Part shown: in pieces, positions 47,354 to 60,800 of the stretch
Numbering within the stretch: position 1 is the stretch's first letter
How the letters are laid out: each line of letters opens with the position of its first letter
Origin: Amphiduros pacificus
Lineage: Eukaryota > Annelida > Polychaeta > Phyllodocida > Hesionidae
DNA: 64,000 nt
Assembly (NCBI GenBank): GCA_949316495.1
Contig: OX439004.1
Coordinates: 11,816,536 to 11,880,535 of the forward strand
Direction: 5' to 3'
Translations under genes and position numbers: made by a program
The notes under the pieces: model-generated
What the model was told of the DNA's origin: nothing
What the model saw: only the letters and a program-made list of their open reading frames with translations
Databases searched by the model: none

Positions 47354-47870
47354 ATGACAGAAATACAGAGACGTCTAGACAGTGGAGAAGCCGATAAGAT
47401 ACGACGGGGATTAGAAGAAAATATGGAGACTATCTTTAGGTATCTCTGGCTCTTAGGATTAGCTTCTGCCTGGTTATTTCTTCTGAATTTTTTACTTCAA
47501 AAATGGCAAAATTCTGGTCCATTAAATACATTGCTCCTGAAAAAGAAAGCCGTTGAATACAGGTGATTTGTTAATTAAGTCGCCTCGGTTGTAAATAACT
47601 CCTTTTCGTACCCTGCACAGTGTCTATGATGAGCTGACTTACATGTTGTTTGGAATTCTGGTAGACTGGTGTAGGGTCTTAAATCCAGCGATGATCATAA
47701 AACTGTCACAAAAACTTGCCTCAACCAAGGGTTATGTCTGCGAGTTAATGCCGCCATTTTATAAGTGTTCTGTCCCATCGCTTCGCCCCTTATCTTTGGT
47801 TCCGCTGTCTCGAAGAGGAACACAGATTTCAAAGCACGCAGTTCAGCCCGGCTTGACAGAATCTCAATAA
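47354..47870 (+). CDS. Probable small single-pass membrane protein, two exons, family unrecognised
   Basis: Exon 1 is 47354-47562 and exon 2 is 47621-47870. They are joined across a 58-bp intron with a good donor (TACAG|GTGATT) and acceptor (CCCTGCACAG), in consistent phase, giving 152 residues. Residues about 30-49 form one hydrophobic helix (YLWLLGLASAWLFLLNFLLQ) after a charged N-terminal region, with basic LLKKKAVEY after it. Exon 2 continues with VYDELTYMLFGILVDWCRVL, which could be a second membrane-associated helix. I do not recognise the family. The last about 45 residues (from about MPPFYKCSV) look less constrained and overlap a YY1-like GCCGCCATTTT (47750-47760), so the true end may differ. 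Confidence 0.5.
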
Positions 47871-48420
47871 TCAGAAGTAAGATTATAGTAAGTAACATGA
47901 TTGAAATTTTTGACAGTCAATTTTGATAAATTTCCATTTGCTATCATTATAATTATCACATTTCATAACATGCCCAATATCATCTAAGACCCTAACAAAT
48001 TGACAATCATCTATTAATTTCAGCAATATGTATAATCATATAATATTTCGACATTCTAAATCAGGAATTTAAATTATCTGAGATCCCACAATATCTTTGA
48101 TCACATGATCCCACAATATCTTTAATCATGTGATCCCTTTACTCTTATTTATACCTTTACTCTTATTTATCTTACTGTGATATACATCCACTAGAGATAA
48201 AGGCAAATGATGCCACAAGAGCTTCATAAACCTCTTGACCATTATCAAAACCTCCTAACATAAAGTACTGCAATTATTGATGTTAGCGAGAAGACACAGT
48301 ATGGTATCTGTCCTCCAATCAAGTATCATGTTTTATTTACATATCAGCTGATTCCTATAAGAATCTTTGAGTTGAGGTGGAAAAAACGAAATAAATAGAT
48401 AAAATGTGTTGAAAAAATAT

Positions 48421-48492
48421 TTAATACTTATTTAGGACCACCTTAAATAAAATGTGTTGAAAAAATATTTAATACTTGATTAAGACCACCTT
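48421..48492. repeat. Two-copy direct repeat of about 50 bp
   Basis: AAAATGTGTTGAAAAAATAT followed by TTAATACTT and GACCACCTT occurs twice in tandem (about 48399 and 48448). Confidence 0.8.
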
Positions 48493-48579
48493 CACACTGG
48501 GAATATGGAGAGCTGAATAAATGTGGTTTCAATCATTCATCATGCATTGCTCATCGTTACAATCTGATGTCATTTTTTC

Positions 48580-48798
48580 TCAGTATCTGTTGTGATCATG
48601 ACCAAAAGGGTTTCTGCACTGCCGTAACTGTTGTGGGTTTGCACTGGTTTCCTCCCGGAAGTGCTCCCAGAATGCACTAGACCAGACACGTGGGTTTCCC
48701 GGATTCATGTCATCAAGTATTGTTACCCGTATCTGATTAGCTCTCAGCGTGCACATGGCGGGAAACCACACCTTGTCGTCTGGGCAATAATTGGCCAT
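48580..48798 (-). CDS. Orphan 72-residue open reading frame, uncertain
   Basis: An ATG in good context (A at -3, G at +4) opens a 72-residue frame (MANYCPDDKVWFPAMCTLRA ... NPFGHDHNRY) with complex, non-repetitive composition rich in W, C and P. An in-frame stop lies just upstream and there is no splice donor within it. It could be a small gene or chance. No family is recognised. Confidence 0.25.
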   Translation of the reverse strand: MANYCPDDKVWFPAMCTLRANQIRVTILDDMNPGNPRVWSSAFWEHFREETSANPQQLRQCRNPFGHDHNRY

Positions 48799-51480
48799 GA
48801 TTAATCACATCCTCCACCGTGTGACTATCCACCATTCATCATTAGAGAAAGCTCTGATTCAATACGCCATCCAAACCCAACTTGCCATTATTTTCAATAC
48901 GTTTGCATACTTCCCGTTTATCCCTAATCATGTGTGTATTCCTATTCAGAAAGAGATAGTGGGATGCATGATTTTAGATCTGATTTTATTAGATTATGGG
49001 AGACAAAAAATCAATTATGACATGGAAGTTGCCACATGAAAACATTCATTGGTTGAGTATAATTGCATGATGCATGACGAAAATAATGTGCCAGTATTCT
49101 CACCATATATTCTAATGCTGTTACATGATAACAATTCAAGCGAATTTCGATAATAGAGTTGATGAGATAACCTTAAGGCACATGTTTGTTGAACTTCCAA
49201 ATAGATCTAAAATGGAGCATCGTTTTATGTTAAATGTAGTGACATTAAATATAGCAGTGTTTGAGAACACACGAACATTTAAGCATAACTTAATCTAAAT
49301 GAAAGCAAAAACTTAATATTACTCATAACGTCACGGTGCGCTAGTTGAACGCCTTGAGACTTGTTTCCAGGAAATCTTTCAAATACATGCAACTTTCAAA
49401 CACATGCAAAATGTGGATCCGCTTTCTCCTGGGAAATTCAAATTAAGGCAATGTTTCATTCCAGGAAATGTCTATAAAAATTCCCTTTCATCCCTGGGGT
49501 GTGTGACAGAGGCAAAAGTGAGAGCTGTTTAACCTTTTACTGAAGACAAAACTAACCCTGAAGTAATACGTATATCTTATACTTTATGTGGTATTCACTT
49601 GTCTGTAATAAGCTGTTCTAAGACACATTTCTCACCGATCTCGTTATATTAAAGATATAAGTATTGAGATTCCTCACAGGCGTGGCACTCACCAAGATAT
49701 TTGCTGTGTGCTTGGAGTTCCACTACCATTACCGTAACACCACAGTGACTATAACGCTATAGTGCGCTATTTGCGTCTTGTAGCCATTCCCAAACCAATT
49801 AGAATTAGATACATTAAGAATAATTACACACTACCCATGAACTATGTGTCGAACATACATGCCAAGGTGTTTATTAAGGAATAGGTAGGCATAAATAAAA
49901 TAATGTAGTTTTATACAAAAATATACCCAATTTCCTTGTTTTTTTAAAATGGGTGTTCCAAATGGGAAGAATGGAGGTTCAAATTTGACTAATGCCATAT
50001 GGTATTGACAGTTTGATGTGACTCAGCTTGAAGACATATCTACTTCTATTGCTGGCTGCTGGGGGTTCGATTCCCAATTAAAACACCACTGCTCCAACCA
50101 GTATCCCACAACAAGTTAAGCAAATGCAGCGGTTTGGGTAGTTATCAGCCTAATCGATGATGCAAAACTAGAGATACTAATCACTCTTTGAAAAGAGTGG
50201 GCGATGAAAGTGCCTTTTATCACATCAGATAAATCCACATGATGTTAATGAGGTCATTAATACAAACAAAGGTATTTCTCCTCAATCCGGTATGACATTT
50301 TAGATTTGCTGTAAGAAATCACCATAGTATGATTTAATTCATTATTTAAATTTCTTGAAATGAAATGTGTATGGAAAATTCATAACTTATATCATAGACG
50401 TCCTACTAGAGACTAAATTACAATAACATATGATATGTATACACTAGGATTTTGACTTATATATTTTCTTATCAGTCGATAATGGCATAAATCGGTAATG
50501 TTAAACTGAACAATGACGATAAAGCTCCCCAATTTGAAAATACATATCAATTAAGAGTATGTTAAGTTCAAATATTATGTCATTATCAAGAGTTAAAAAT
50601 ATTACCATTGATAAATAACATACGCTCAGTACAAAAAAGATATGTTTTGAAGCAGTTAATAGAGTGATAAACAATAACTCATGATGTAGTTTACACTAAG
50701 TAAATATCAAATAAATACTTGCTTATTGTACTGATATTAGTCTGTTACTTAATATTGAGGAAACACTAATACTAGTATTACAACATTCATGCCAGTCTTT
50801 AGCATCACTCTGCAAGTGGTTCCCATCAACCTCATTCTCGATGCTTATTCTTTACCTTATTATTGATCATAATTCAGTATAAAAAATATGTTTCCATGTT
50901 ATTTCAAATTAGTTACTTTTGTGATTTTTCGATGCGCTTTGAGAAATTAGTACCCTTGTAATTTAGACGTTACATGATATTTATCCAAATATCTGAACTT
51001 CTCAGTTATATTATATATATATATTAAAAAATAAAGCATGTATATATATATCAGGTAGAGGTGGGATACATTGACATCAGGCACATTTTAAGTTGATACA
51101 CGTTAATAATCATAAAGAACATTTTTTATATGTGAGGGTAAAGTCAGTTTTCATCATTTTGAATATTACCTTTTGTGCATGAAAAGTAATATCAACATAA
51201 TTTTACCTTATTATATGAAAATCATCTATACTATAATCTATACCCTATCTGTAGATTACCTTTTTTTACCGTATTATCTATATATATTTACCGTATTACT
51301 TGTACAGCATCGATTGCATCATAGGTTATTTCCTTACTATAAGCTGCTATCGCTGGTGATCGTATGGATCCGTAGACCAGCATGTCATTAAGGTGCAAAG
51401 AAATGATAAAAACATTTTGGGGCGGGGATATAATAAGAAACAGATCACAAAGTTGTACCGTGACAAAAGGCACGTGTCAG
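48799..51480. other. Long AT-rich intergenic region
   Basis: No supported gene. It contains a tRNA-like relic at about 50010-50085, (AT)n runs near 51010-51050, and a short ACCGTATTA duplication at 51265-51300. Confidence 0.5.
50010..50085 (+). pseudogene. tRNA-like relic
   Basis: A perfect B box (GGTTCGATTCC, 50064-50074) sits in a five-pair T-arm (TGGGG/TCCCA). About 45 bp upstream is an A-box-like TGACTCAGCTTG with two mismatches. Acceptor pairing is poor, so this is a decayed tRNA or SINE head. Confidence 0.4.
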
Positions 51481-52267
51481 AAACACGGGGAATACACGGC
51501 ATGGTGGAGAGAGAGAGAGAGAGAAATAATAGCTAAAATTTGTAAAAGATTTCTATGAAAAGCATTAGAAAGGTGAGAGAATATTCCCCTTACACTACTT
51601 TTTGTAGTGTAGATGTAAATAATTAAGCAGTAGGTTATAGCAGAAAAATGAAGAAGTTGAACAAAAATGTATTTTTTACCATTGTTTTTGTTTAAGAAGG
51701 TGCATGGTGCTGATTATACTTAAAGGGGTGGAGTTTATTGGAAAGCAGATGGGTAATGTGTGGTCGGTAAGGAGGGGTTGTGGGTAGGAAGAGATAGAGA
51801 GAGAGAGAGAGCGTGGCAGCCGCTTCCTTGGCGTGTGCCGGCCAGGGCTTGGGGGACGAGACTGCGGCCGGCCGCTACCCTCCCATATACTAATGGCCCG
51901 TGTAGCGTACACCCTTCATTTCTCACTGACGGCTTACCGCGCTAACGTAGACGTACCACTGACGTGGCACAGAGAACCACTTGACGTGAAGCTGACTTAC
52001 TTACATACCAAGTCTAACATCCGTGCAACTGCACAAGTTAGTTATACTGCAGCAGGCAGTAAGCTGCACACCGAGCTCAGACCGCTGCACACCCGAGGAA
52101 AAGGACTGAGGCCAACTTTGGTGGCAAACATGTGACTCCACAGTTGTAATTTGTCTTGAAGAAACTTGCACAAACTTATTAGATTTCTCTGGCAGTTGTG
52201 AATGTTGTATACAGACGGTGTTATTTTTTCTCACACTTAGAGGATTTGAGGAAGTGAAGCTTTGAAG
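51481..52267 (+). promoter_or_regulatory. (GA)n-containing promoter and 5' leader of the secreted-protein gene
   Basis: (GA)n tracts lie at about 51510-51524 and 51785-51811. They are followed by a GC-rich stretch (51812-52120) with GGCCGGCCGC and several CpGs, then sequence running uninterrupted to the ATG at 52268. This is the most CpG-rich block in the right half of the window and fits a promoter with a 5' UTR. Start sites are not determined. Confidence 0.5.
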
Positions 52268-52740
52268 ATGCGGTTTTTGTTCAACATAGGGTTGGCAGCC
52301 GTGTTTGTTGTGATGCTGTTCGCGATGGGGACGCAGAGCGATGACTCTACGGGCGACGGACCTCGCGGCCGGGGGAGAAGGGACCGAGGGGCTCGTAGAC
52401 GCGGCCCAAGAAGAAACCACCGTCGGGGCCTGGCCAGTGCCACACAAGCCCCGACCGTGGAGGAGGGCGCGTATGACCTGCCTGAGGGCATCGTGCTGCC
52501 CGATGAACCCACCGTGGAATGGACCTTGCAGGACATCCTACCCCAGGGACAACCAGACCGCCACCAGGGCAACAGGAATAATTCCACGGTCTTCAGGGTA
52601 AACGTTGACGTGGGTGAAAGTTCATCAAGAAATGACACAGACGCCAACTCCACGTCGTCTGCTGGTCAGTCGGAAGGGGACGCCTGGCCGGAAGAGCCCT
52701 CCCCCACCATGAGCCACGATACCTGGGTCCTGCGGGAAAG
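52268..52740 (+). CDS. First coding exon of a secreted, basic, Ser/Asn-rich protein (partial)
   Basis: The frame opens with a signal peptide (residues about 1-22, MRFLFNIGLAAVFVVMLFAM). An Arg/Gly-rich segment with furin-like basic clusters (RGRGRRDRGARRRGPRRNHR) follows at about residues 33-53. An acidic/proline stretch and several N-glycosylation sequons (NNST, NDT, NST) come after it. It ends in a strong donor (GGGAAAG|GTAAGC) with two bases of the next codon left, after 157 codons. No convincing second exon is seen in the remaining 11 kb. An acceptor-like site at about 52891 would add only about ten residues before a stop. The protein is probably extracellular or a proprotein; the family is not recognised. 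Confidence 0.65.
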
Positions 52741-53924
52741 GTAAGCTAAATTATGGGTGTTTAAAACAAATGAACATACATGTATGTACATAATGAACAT
52801 ATTGCATGATTAATCTGTTCACAGAGAGAAAATGACATAACTTTTACATATCAGTTTTAAGTCATATTCTTGCATCTTCTTTTCAACAGACATCCGTTTG
52901 CAATACTAAATATCAGATGCTGACAAAAAGATATGAATAGACTTTCATCAATGTTGTGTCTTGCATTGTATGGGGTAATCTAGGGTTATCAGTACAGAGG
53001 TAATGTGCAAATGTGGATAATCTCTGTAAAACCTGTATATAAATACATTATCACATGCTTTCGAGCATAATCAGGCTATAAAATTCACCACGCCAGACGT
53101 AAACAAGTTTTTACATCAAATAAAAACATTTGTGTTGCAATGAAGAAGCCATTGCCTTGTAAAAGGTGCAAACTTATTAGTACTAAATGGGTCAGTTTTT
53201 TGGCGTCCATATGTTGTAGTGTGTCTGGCGCTCGTGGTAGGGGGCCTCTACAAGCATAACCGGAATTATCTTGTAACTCAGCAACAATAATTTCACATAA
53301 ATTCTCAGACTCATAAACATGAAGATTCAATAACTAAATTCTTCAGATTTAAGGATTAAAAAAATAAAAATGCTTGAGTAGTAGAACGAATTAGCCCGGT
53401 GTCAAATTTGAAAAACATTAAAATAATTACTTAATTTAAACCCACAAAAAGTTAGAATTGGTAGTGATGTGTTGGCCCGAGGCGGAGGTGTGGGCTGCCG
53501 AGATTGCCTCGGAAAGACAAGGCGGATCTGATCAAAGCGAGCGGGTAGCCGAGTCGAGGCCTGGACGCACGTGGTGCAGACCTGTATATACAGTCTGGGC
53601 GGGCAGGGAGAGTAGCCGGGACGGCACCAAGGAGATGGGAAGCCAGCCAAATGAGACCCATACATGCCCCCCTCTCTGTACTACTACCACATACCATACC
53701 TACACACCACCGACCACAACCCTTCAACCGGTCTCCACCCTGCTCCAGCACGATTGCCCAACATCCAAAACACCCTCAGCCCTGGATATGCGTGTCAGCA
53801 TATCTCAATTACTGTCTGAAAGTCCCACCACTGTCCAGCTTCCTTCTTCCCCAGCACTGCCCTCGTGGATATCTCCATAACTGCCCTTCAAAAGTACTCC
53901 CAAATCCTTCAGCACTATTGCATC
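52741..53924. other. Non-coding sequence after the secreted-protein exon
   Basis: Probably intron. A GC-richer block at 53460-53660 has open frames on both strands but no domain or splice support. Confidence 0.45.
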
Positions 53925-54330
53925 ACTCTCCTCAGGGAAATCTAAATGCCCTCTAAAATCCTCCATCACCCTTGCATCACTACCCTCAGGGATATCTCCA
54001 TCACTGCCCTCTAAAATCCTCCATCACCCTTGCATCACTACCCTCAGGGATATCTCCATCACTGCCCTCTAAAATCCTCCATCACCCTTGCATCACTACC
54101 CTCAGGGATATCTCCATCACTGCCCTCTAAAATCCTCCATCACCCTTACATCACTACCCCAGGGATATCTCCATCACTGCCCTCTAAAATCCTCCATCAC
54201 CCTTGCATCACTACCCTCAGGGACATCTCCATCACTGCCCTCTAAAATCCTCCATCACCCTTACATCACTACCCCAGGGATATCTCCATCACTGCCCTCT
54301 AAAATCCTCCATCACCCTTACATCAATATA
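53925..54330. repeat. 58-bp minisatellite, about 7 units
   Basis: Units contain CTGCCCTCTAAAATCCTCCA, TCACCCTTGCATCACTACCC and TCAGGGATATCTCCATCA. A CCCCAGGG variant lacks one base pair or more, shifting frame between units, so coding is excluded. Confidence 0.96.
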
Positions 54331-54354
54331 AATAAGACTAATAAGACCCCAGCC

Positions 54355-54855
54355 ACAGTATTATTGGTGGAACATCAGTGTAGCCAAGGCTGAAGTAAGA
54401 TAGGTGGAACATCAGTATAGCTAAGGCTAAAGTAAGATAGGTGGAACATCAGTATAGCTAAGACTGAAGTAAGATAGGTGGAACATCAGTATAGCTAAGG
54501 CTGAAGTAAGATAGGTGGAACATCAGTATAGCTAAGGCTGAAGTAATATAGGTGGAACATCAGTATAGCTAAGGCTGAAGTAAGATAGGTGGAACATCAG
54601 TATAGCTAAGACTGAAGTAAGATAGGTGGAACATCAGTATAGCCAAGGCTGAAGTAAGATAGGTGGAACATCAGTATAGCCAAGGCTGAAGTAAGATAGG
54701 TGGAACATCAGTATAGCCAAGGCTGAAGTAAGATAGGTGGAACATCAGTATAGCTAAGGCTGAAGTAAGATAGGTGGAACATCAGTATAGCTAAGGCTGA
54801 AGTAAGATAGGTGGAACATCAGTATAGCTAAGGCTGAAGTAAGATAGGTGGAACA
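54355..54855. repeat. 37-bp minisatellite, about 13 units
   Basis: Units contain GGTGGAACATCAGTATAGCT and AAGGCTGAAGTAAGATA. The array abuts the 58-bp array with only about 25 bp between them. Confidence 0.97.
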
Positions 54856-57800
54856 TTAAGGTACAAGTCAGACAAATAGGTAAGAGGCCAAACAATATTC
54901 TGCTTATCTATTAAGAACCACAAATGTCCATAAGGTTTAGTGGTAGCAGGAAGAAAGATCTCAGTTTATTCTATTAGTAATCCAGACGGATACACATATT
55001 ATTCATAGATCATTAGTATGGAATCACACTACTCACACAGCAATATGCTTCTCCGATTTACAGACACGACACGTGTGAACATCAATAACTAAGACAGAAA
55101 TAGCATAACTGGGACCAAAATAGTAAGACAAACAGCCAGACCGGCCATAAAATATGTCCTCTAAAAAGTTGACATTCAACATTTGCTTTAACATAAAAAG
55201 GGTTAAATATGTACAATGAAAATGAGAAAAACATTTCACAACGTTTATATAGATTGTTTATTATACAGAACATTATAAAATTATCAAAAGTGTATAACAA
55301 AAGTGTATAACAACAAATTAAGTGATAAATGGAAAGAAATGATATCATATTGAAATATTTAGAATCTAGGAGAAATATACCCTCCAAAGCTGGAGTTCTC
55401 TCTCATGTCAATCCCTGCCGTCATTGATAAAATAGTGCGTAAAACATCGGCCGCAAGTCATAAATATAAAAATCTGGCTGTGATCTGATCGGTGAAGGAG
55501 TAAATGGCTATTTATACAGATTCTATTTTAAACTAACTGGTTAGTGTCTTGGTCAGCCAACTGTTCACAGGTCTTGACGTTGGGTTGGTCAATCCTGATA
55601 TTTTGGTGAGCGTGACTCATATGCATGTGTGGACAAGGAGTTCCAAATATTGAACGTCAATACAAGGTAATGACGACAGAAGTGAGAAGATTGACTTATT
55701 GACGTTACTATCGATACAATGCAGAGTAGAAGAAGTATTGCAATACACAAGTGTGTTGAAATATAGTAGTTTTTATCTCCTAGGAGAGGCACAGAAGTAA
55801 AATGATATTCTCAGTTCAATATCCAGGCTGGTGACCAATGTTCCTCCTATCTAATACTGCAAATAATGACCCCAAATGAAGACCTTTGACATGACATAAT
55901 GCTTCAAGATAAACACTAAGTAAATGCATAAAACCTAAGGATATCAATCTAGCTGACTGTCATTCCTCTCACCAAAGAAGTATCAAATGTTGGTTTTGAA
56001 AAGAAAACATGTCAGCTGGAAAGTGGCTAAATAGGCCATTGCCCTTTATGAAATACAAAACTCACTCAACGTCATGTCAATGATGCAAATGTCACTTACA
56101 GATAATGACCATGCATCTTAATTGTATTGTGTTTTGGTTAAAGCATTCCTTAAAAGTCACATGACAAGAAAATTATAAAAATGTTTATATTGTGCCATAA
56201 TATATTACAATACATGGACATTGCATTTCAACATGTTTTACACATTTTTATAAATGGAGTACAGAATTATAGTGGATCAAAGTGATTTGCTGGACACGCC
56301 CCTTTTTATGTGGGTCAAATCAGGGCTGCTGAGATTTTGCCAGAAGTGACGCATGTTCGCCCTTCATGTTCAAAACAAACCACTTCAAGCCAGTGAAAGT
56401 CTTGAGGGATTGTAATTTATAAGTAATAACATGAGTGTTGATAACATCTTTGAACCATGGGTGGCCTAATTAGCACATGTGGATAGTAGGTCAGATCATG
56501 TTTCACATCATAATCATTTGGATTCTGCCTGTAGTGATGGGGAAGACAGGAATACAGCCAGCCTCCCAGTTGAGTTTGGCAAACTTACATCTGCCTCTTG
56601 AGATTATTCAGATCCTACAAGGGACTGACTGAACTATTCTTTATCATAATGTTATGGTCAAAGTCATTTCCTTGTTGGGAAAGAAATGTTGAAATCTCAA
56701 AGTTTAGTATCATTTTTACAGAATTTCTATTTTTAGTCAAAATTCCTTTGTCTGTTTGTATATAAATACTGATATATGATTTAGTTGGGTACCCACTGAC
56801 ATGCAATGACAGACATTAAAAAAAACACCAAACTAAACATTTCAAATGGCCATTGAAATATAACTGCAATGCATAAATAATATATAACCAGACCTCAAAA
56901 TTTAGAAGTCAAAATAGATCTAGAAATATGTGTCGAATTCTTTCAAAACATTTTTTTTCAATTATGTCAAACGAAGTTTAGCTCAACATTACTGAATATG
57001 AATAATATTCAACCAATTGATATTGTTACTGGTAATTGGTTAACAAATAAATAAATAAATTTTCAGTGTAAAAAAATATGGAAATATCAACTAAAAATAA
57101 TTCATAGTTATTTTAAAGTGTCATCTCAATGTTCCATTTACAGTTTGAAAACCCTTAAACTTCATGCCATAATGTTTAGGGCTAGCTTATAAGTGTCTTG
57201 AAACTGATGGGAGTAGAGCAGGCCATATTTCAGACACTATACCCAGTTAATTCATGTTTGTTTATTTTCTTCAATTAAAGTAGGGATTGTGGGATGGGAA
57301 GGTGATGTAAATGCAAGTCTCTATTTTACAGCCTTAAGTTTTGCCATTAATCATATTTTCAATGGATGTTATTTGTGTAGAAAAAAGGACATCAGCTGTT
57401 ATACATGTACATACATAGGAGGAATATGTGTGCAGGAGATGCATGCGGGGCGCAATGACATAGGCAGCCTGCTGACCCAGTTCTAGTTCAAGGGAGTAGG
57501 TTAATTACCCTGGGGGTTCAAAGATCTTAGATTATAGCTAAACTAAACATCAAACTGCAGAAAAAAATGTCAGATGTTTCTCAGAGGTATGAAATCTAAA
57601 GATTTACCACTTAAAAAAATTCTTGTCATATGACTTTTAAACCACAGAGGTCACCGGCAATTTTACAGAGGTTTGGGGTATGCTTAAATGACATGTGGCC
57701 ACGAAACTGTGATACAAGCAAGCTATCTCACTAAAATCAACCAAAATACACTGACCATGGTTATTATTTTTGCTGTAAGTGTCAAGCACTGCCTGTACTC

Positions 57801-60800
57801 TTTTGACCACCAGGTGGCAACATGTATACACTCATGTGGTTTGTCAGGGTGTTAGTAGTGTACCATTGGATAAACAATAATGGACAAACAGGGCTCTGTA
57901 AACCAAATCACTCCATTGTCCCAATCTAAAGGTGCCCCACTGTTAGCAAGACTGGACTAAGCAGGTGTTTGCACAAGATCATTGGTCAGCTAAACAAAGT
58001 TTGTTGACAAAGTGTCCAATGGATGATTTGGATTTTAGCAGAAGACTCATCCATTTTCAAATGGTACAGAAATTTTTTAGGGGAAATATGATGGGTAAAA
58101 GCATTTGATCGCAAAGTGAGGTATAAACATTTATATTATGCAAGGAAGTGCTTGAAAAGCTCATTTCATGAATGCTTTACACTCGTTGATATGTTATTGT
58201 GTATAGGAACCCTTTATTCCATTATCTTTAAAGTTGCTTGGGTCGATTCTGGTGTAAAATAAATGATTATTTCTGGGTTGCAATAGCTATGCATTTCACA
58301 TATGGCTTGTGATGAAGACAATCAATTGTTGAAACCCTTACCCTTAAGAAATCGCAAATTCAGTTTTATTAGAAATAGGTCATGACTTCTCAGTTTAAGT
58401 GCAAAATAGATCAAAACTGTTGATTGTTTGCCTCAGAACAAATATGCTTCAGAAATAACAATGCTTCTCCTCGTGGGACATAAGTAGGACCCAAGTTGAA
58501 ACGTTTTGAAGTGCAGAAGGAATGCAAAGTGATCTGCCTGACCCTGGAAACTTACTGTCTGTGCCGACGTACTGGGTCAGATTTATGGCACAAACAACTC
58601 ATGAACGCTTAGTTTTCATTCATGCAGCTTGTACCCTTGTTCCCCTGGCAACCAAACTGTCACGTGGTGTGGCATCTCATGTTAAGTAACAAATGATGTA
58701 AACCGATTTATTGGATGATAACAACTAGGAAGTGGCTAATAAGTTTGTGAGTTCCTCTTAGGCGAGAACGCTGTAAAAATAAAACAGTTTCTTCTTATAA
58801 ATTCTACATCCGAATTCATAAGCCAGCAGCCACTTTGTTCTTTTTTTTCCTATTTTAAGGTTCGAATTTCAACAAGCTGTAAGTTATCAAAAAAATGGAA
58901 CATACATTTAGGCTCTCAAGTCAACGACTGAGTTTCATTTTTAGGTATCTGTGATAAACAAAATGAGGGAAGACCATTAATCATTAAGGGGAGACAGAGG
59001 AAAAGAATTGCATTTGGGTTTGTTTTCCTAGAAACCCACCTCAATATTTTTGTTTTCCAGATGAACGTAAGTCACAATTTGCCCTATGCAATTATTTTAC
59101 CTCTTTGTGTAACAAACAGAACATCATTATTCCTCAAGACCCCCTTGAATTATTAATGGTCCGTCCCAAGAACGACTGAATCCCCAATGAGCAGTTACGG
59201 ATTGTTTTGTGCTTTTCTTGCTTATTGCGAATATACCTCGATGTTGAGAAGCTCAGGGTCACCAGGTACGATTGGTGTTTAGGTGGTTATGACCTATTTA
59301 TTTCCCTTTATGACCCATTTAACACCTTATGATGTCATAAATGTGTCAGCGGTAGCCATATTGCCTCACATAAAGTGGGATGGTAACAAGATTGGAGGGC
59401 ACTGGATCCGGTATACAAACAACATCCACCTCTTATTCCAACGCAAGCCCCCATTGCCTTTGTAATTCAAAATCTGCCCCTTTCAATTCAGTGTCGCAGT
59501 GACCACGTTTCTTGTTTATCGTAGTGTACTCAAAGTGAACAAGTATTGTGGGCGTTGTTGTCATCAAGGGGAGTCAATTACGCGTCAGAATAAATAATAT
59601 CATTTTAGCAACATTTCAACCTATTTTTTTATCTAACAAAATTTTTGAGGGTATTAAATAGTGTGACACACCATCATTGAAGTAAAACCTTAGTTGTATT
59701 CATAATAGATGCCTTTTATCCAAAAGTTAAATTTCTAGCAGGATAGTCAACAAAATGTTCTATTTTATCACCTTTATTCCCCAATAACATTTAGTGGTTT
59801 TAATGCTTTAATTTCAGTGCAACAATTCCAGGCTTAACACATAATTTCCGCACAAAATATTTTGAAAAACCTTTCCAGATGCCAAAATAATAATATCCAG
59901 AAGATTTGCTTTTGTTCTTTGCATACACAATAAATAATTGCAATTATTTAGATTTTCCATATCGTTTACAAATAAAATATCTTTGTTTTATCAATCATAG
60001 ATTAATTACGTTCAAATAATTTGTTAATAACTTCTGCTAAACATTTTGACATCGGCATCGGAGCACGCATGCGCACCTCCCCGGAAACGTTGAGTGCGCA
60101 TTAAAAATCCGACCACCAAAAATTCAATTAGGTCTTTGGACGTTGAGGCAATCAAATGCATGCAAATCTAATCACTAAGATTATGCAATACCATGCAATT
60201 AATTAACCCATAATATACACACCACCTATTGTCAGAGGCTAGCTAATATGCTGTGTGTCGTTGCAAAAAGCGTAAAATCACATGGAAAGGGGGTAATGTT
60301 TCTGAGTTGTTTGCGCGGTGTTCGTTATAACCCGGAAGAGGTTTTCTGCGAGGCCGGATGGCGATATGAAGGGACGATGTGGTTATATAGTGGGGCACAC
60401 AGTGCATGTGTTGTTACTGACACATTCTCCCCTCCACCCCGCTTCTAACTGTGGGCAAACATAGAGTGCAAGTAGCAGTAATGCTGACTTTGTGAGGTCT
60501 TTTTCACAACACATGAAAATCAACTTCTCTTCAATGTAATTCGATAAGTCTTTGAAGAGAAGTTTGATTTAATATTTATATCAGCAGAATAATTAAATGA
60601 TTACAATATCATTGATAACAATTGATTTGTTTGCTGTACTGTGTGTATGTGTGTGTGGCCAAATACTTTTTCAATCAGTCTAAATGCAATAACAGCTATC
60701 ACATACAACTTTGATCAATCTAAACAAGTCTGTACTATTGTGCTGACATGTGGTGTAGTATGGCAGGGGTTATCACTCTGTTTGTACCCATTATCACGCA

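Noticed and set aside
50010-50085. Working tRNA gene
   Set aside because: The T-arm is good but the A box has mismatches and the acceptor stem does not pair well; kept only as a relic.
52891-52925. Possible second exon of the secreted-protein gene (acceptor CTTTTCAACAG)
   Set aside because: In the required phase it gives about ten residues and a stop. This is possible as a short terminal exon but not convincing.
53458-53880. Plus-strand 140-codon frame and overlapping minus-strand frames
   Set aside because: Open on both strands in a GC-richer block, low-complexity T/P-rich, running into the 58-bp array; no splice support.
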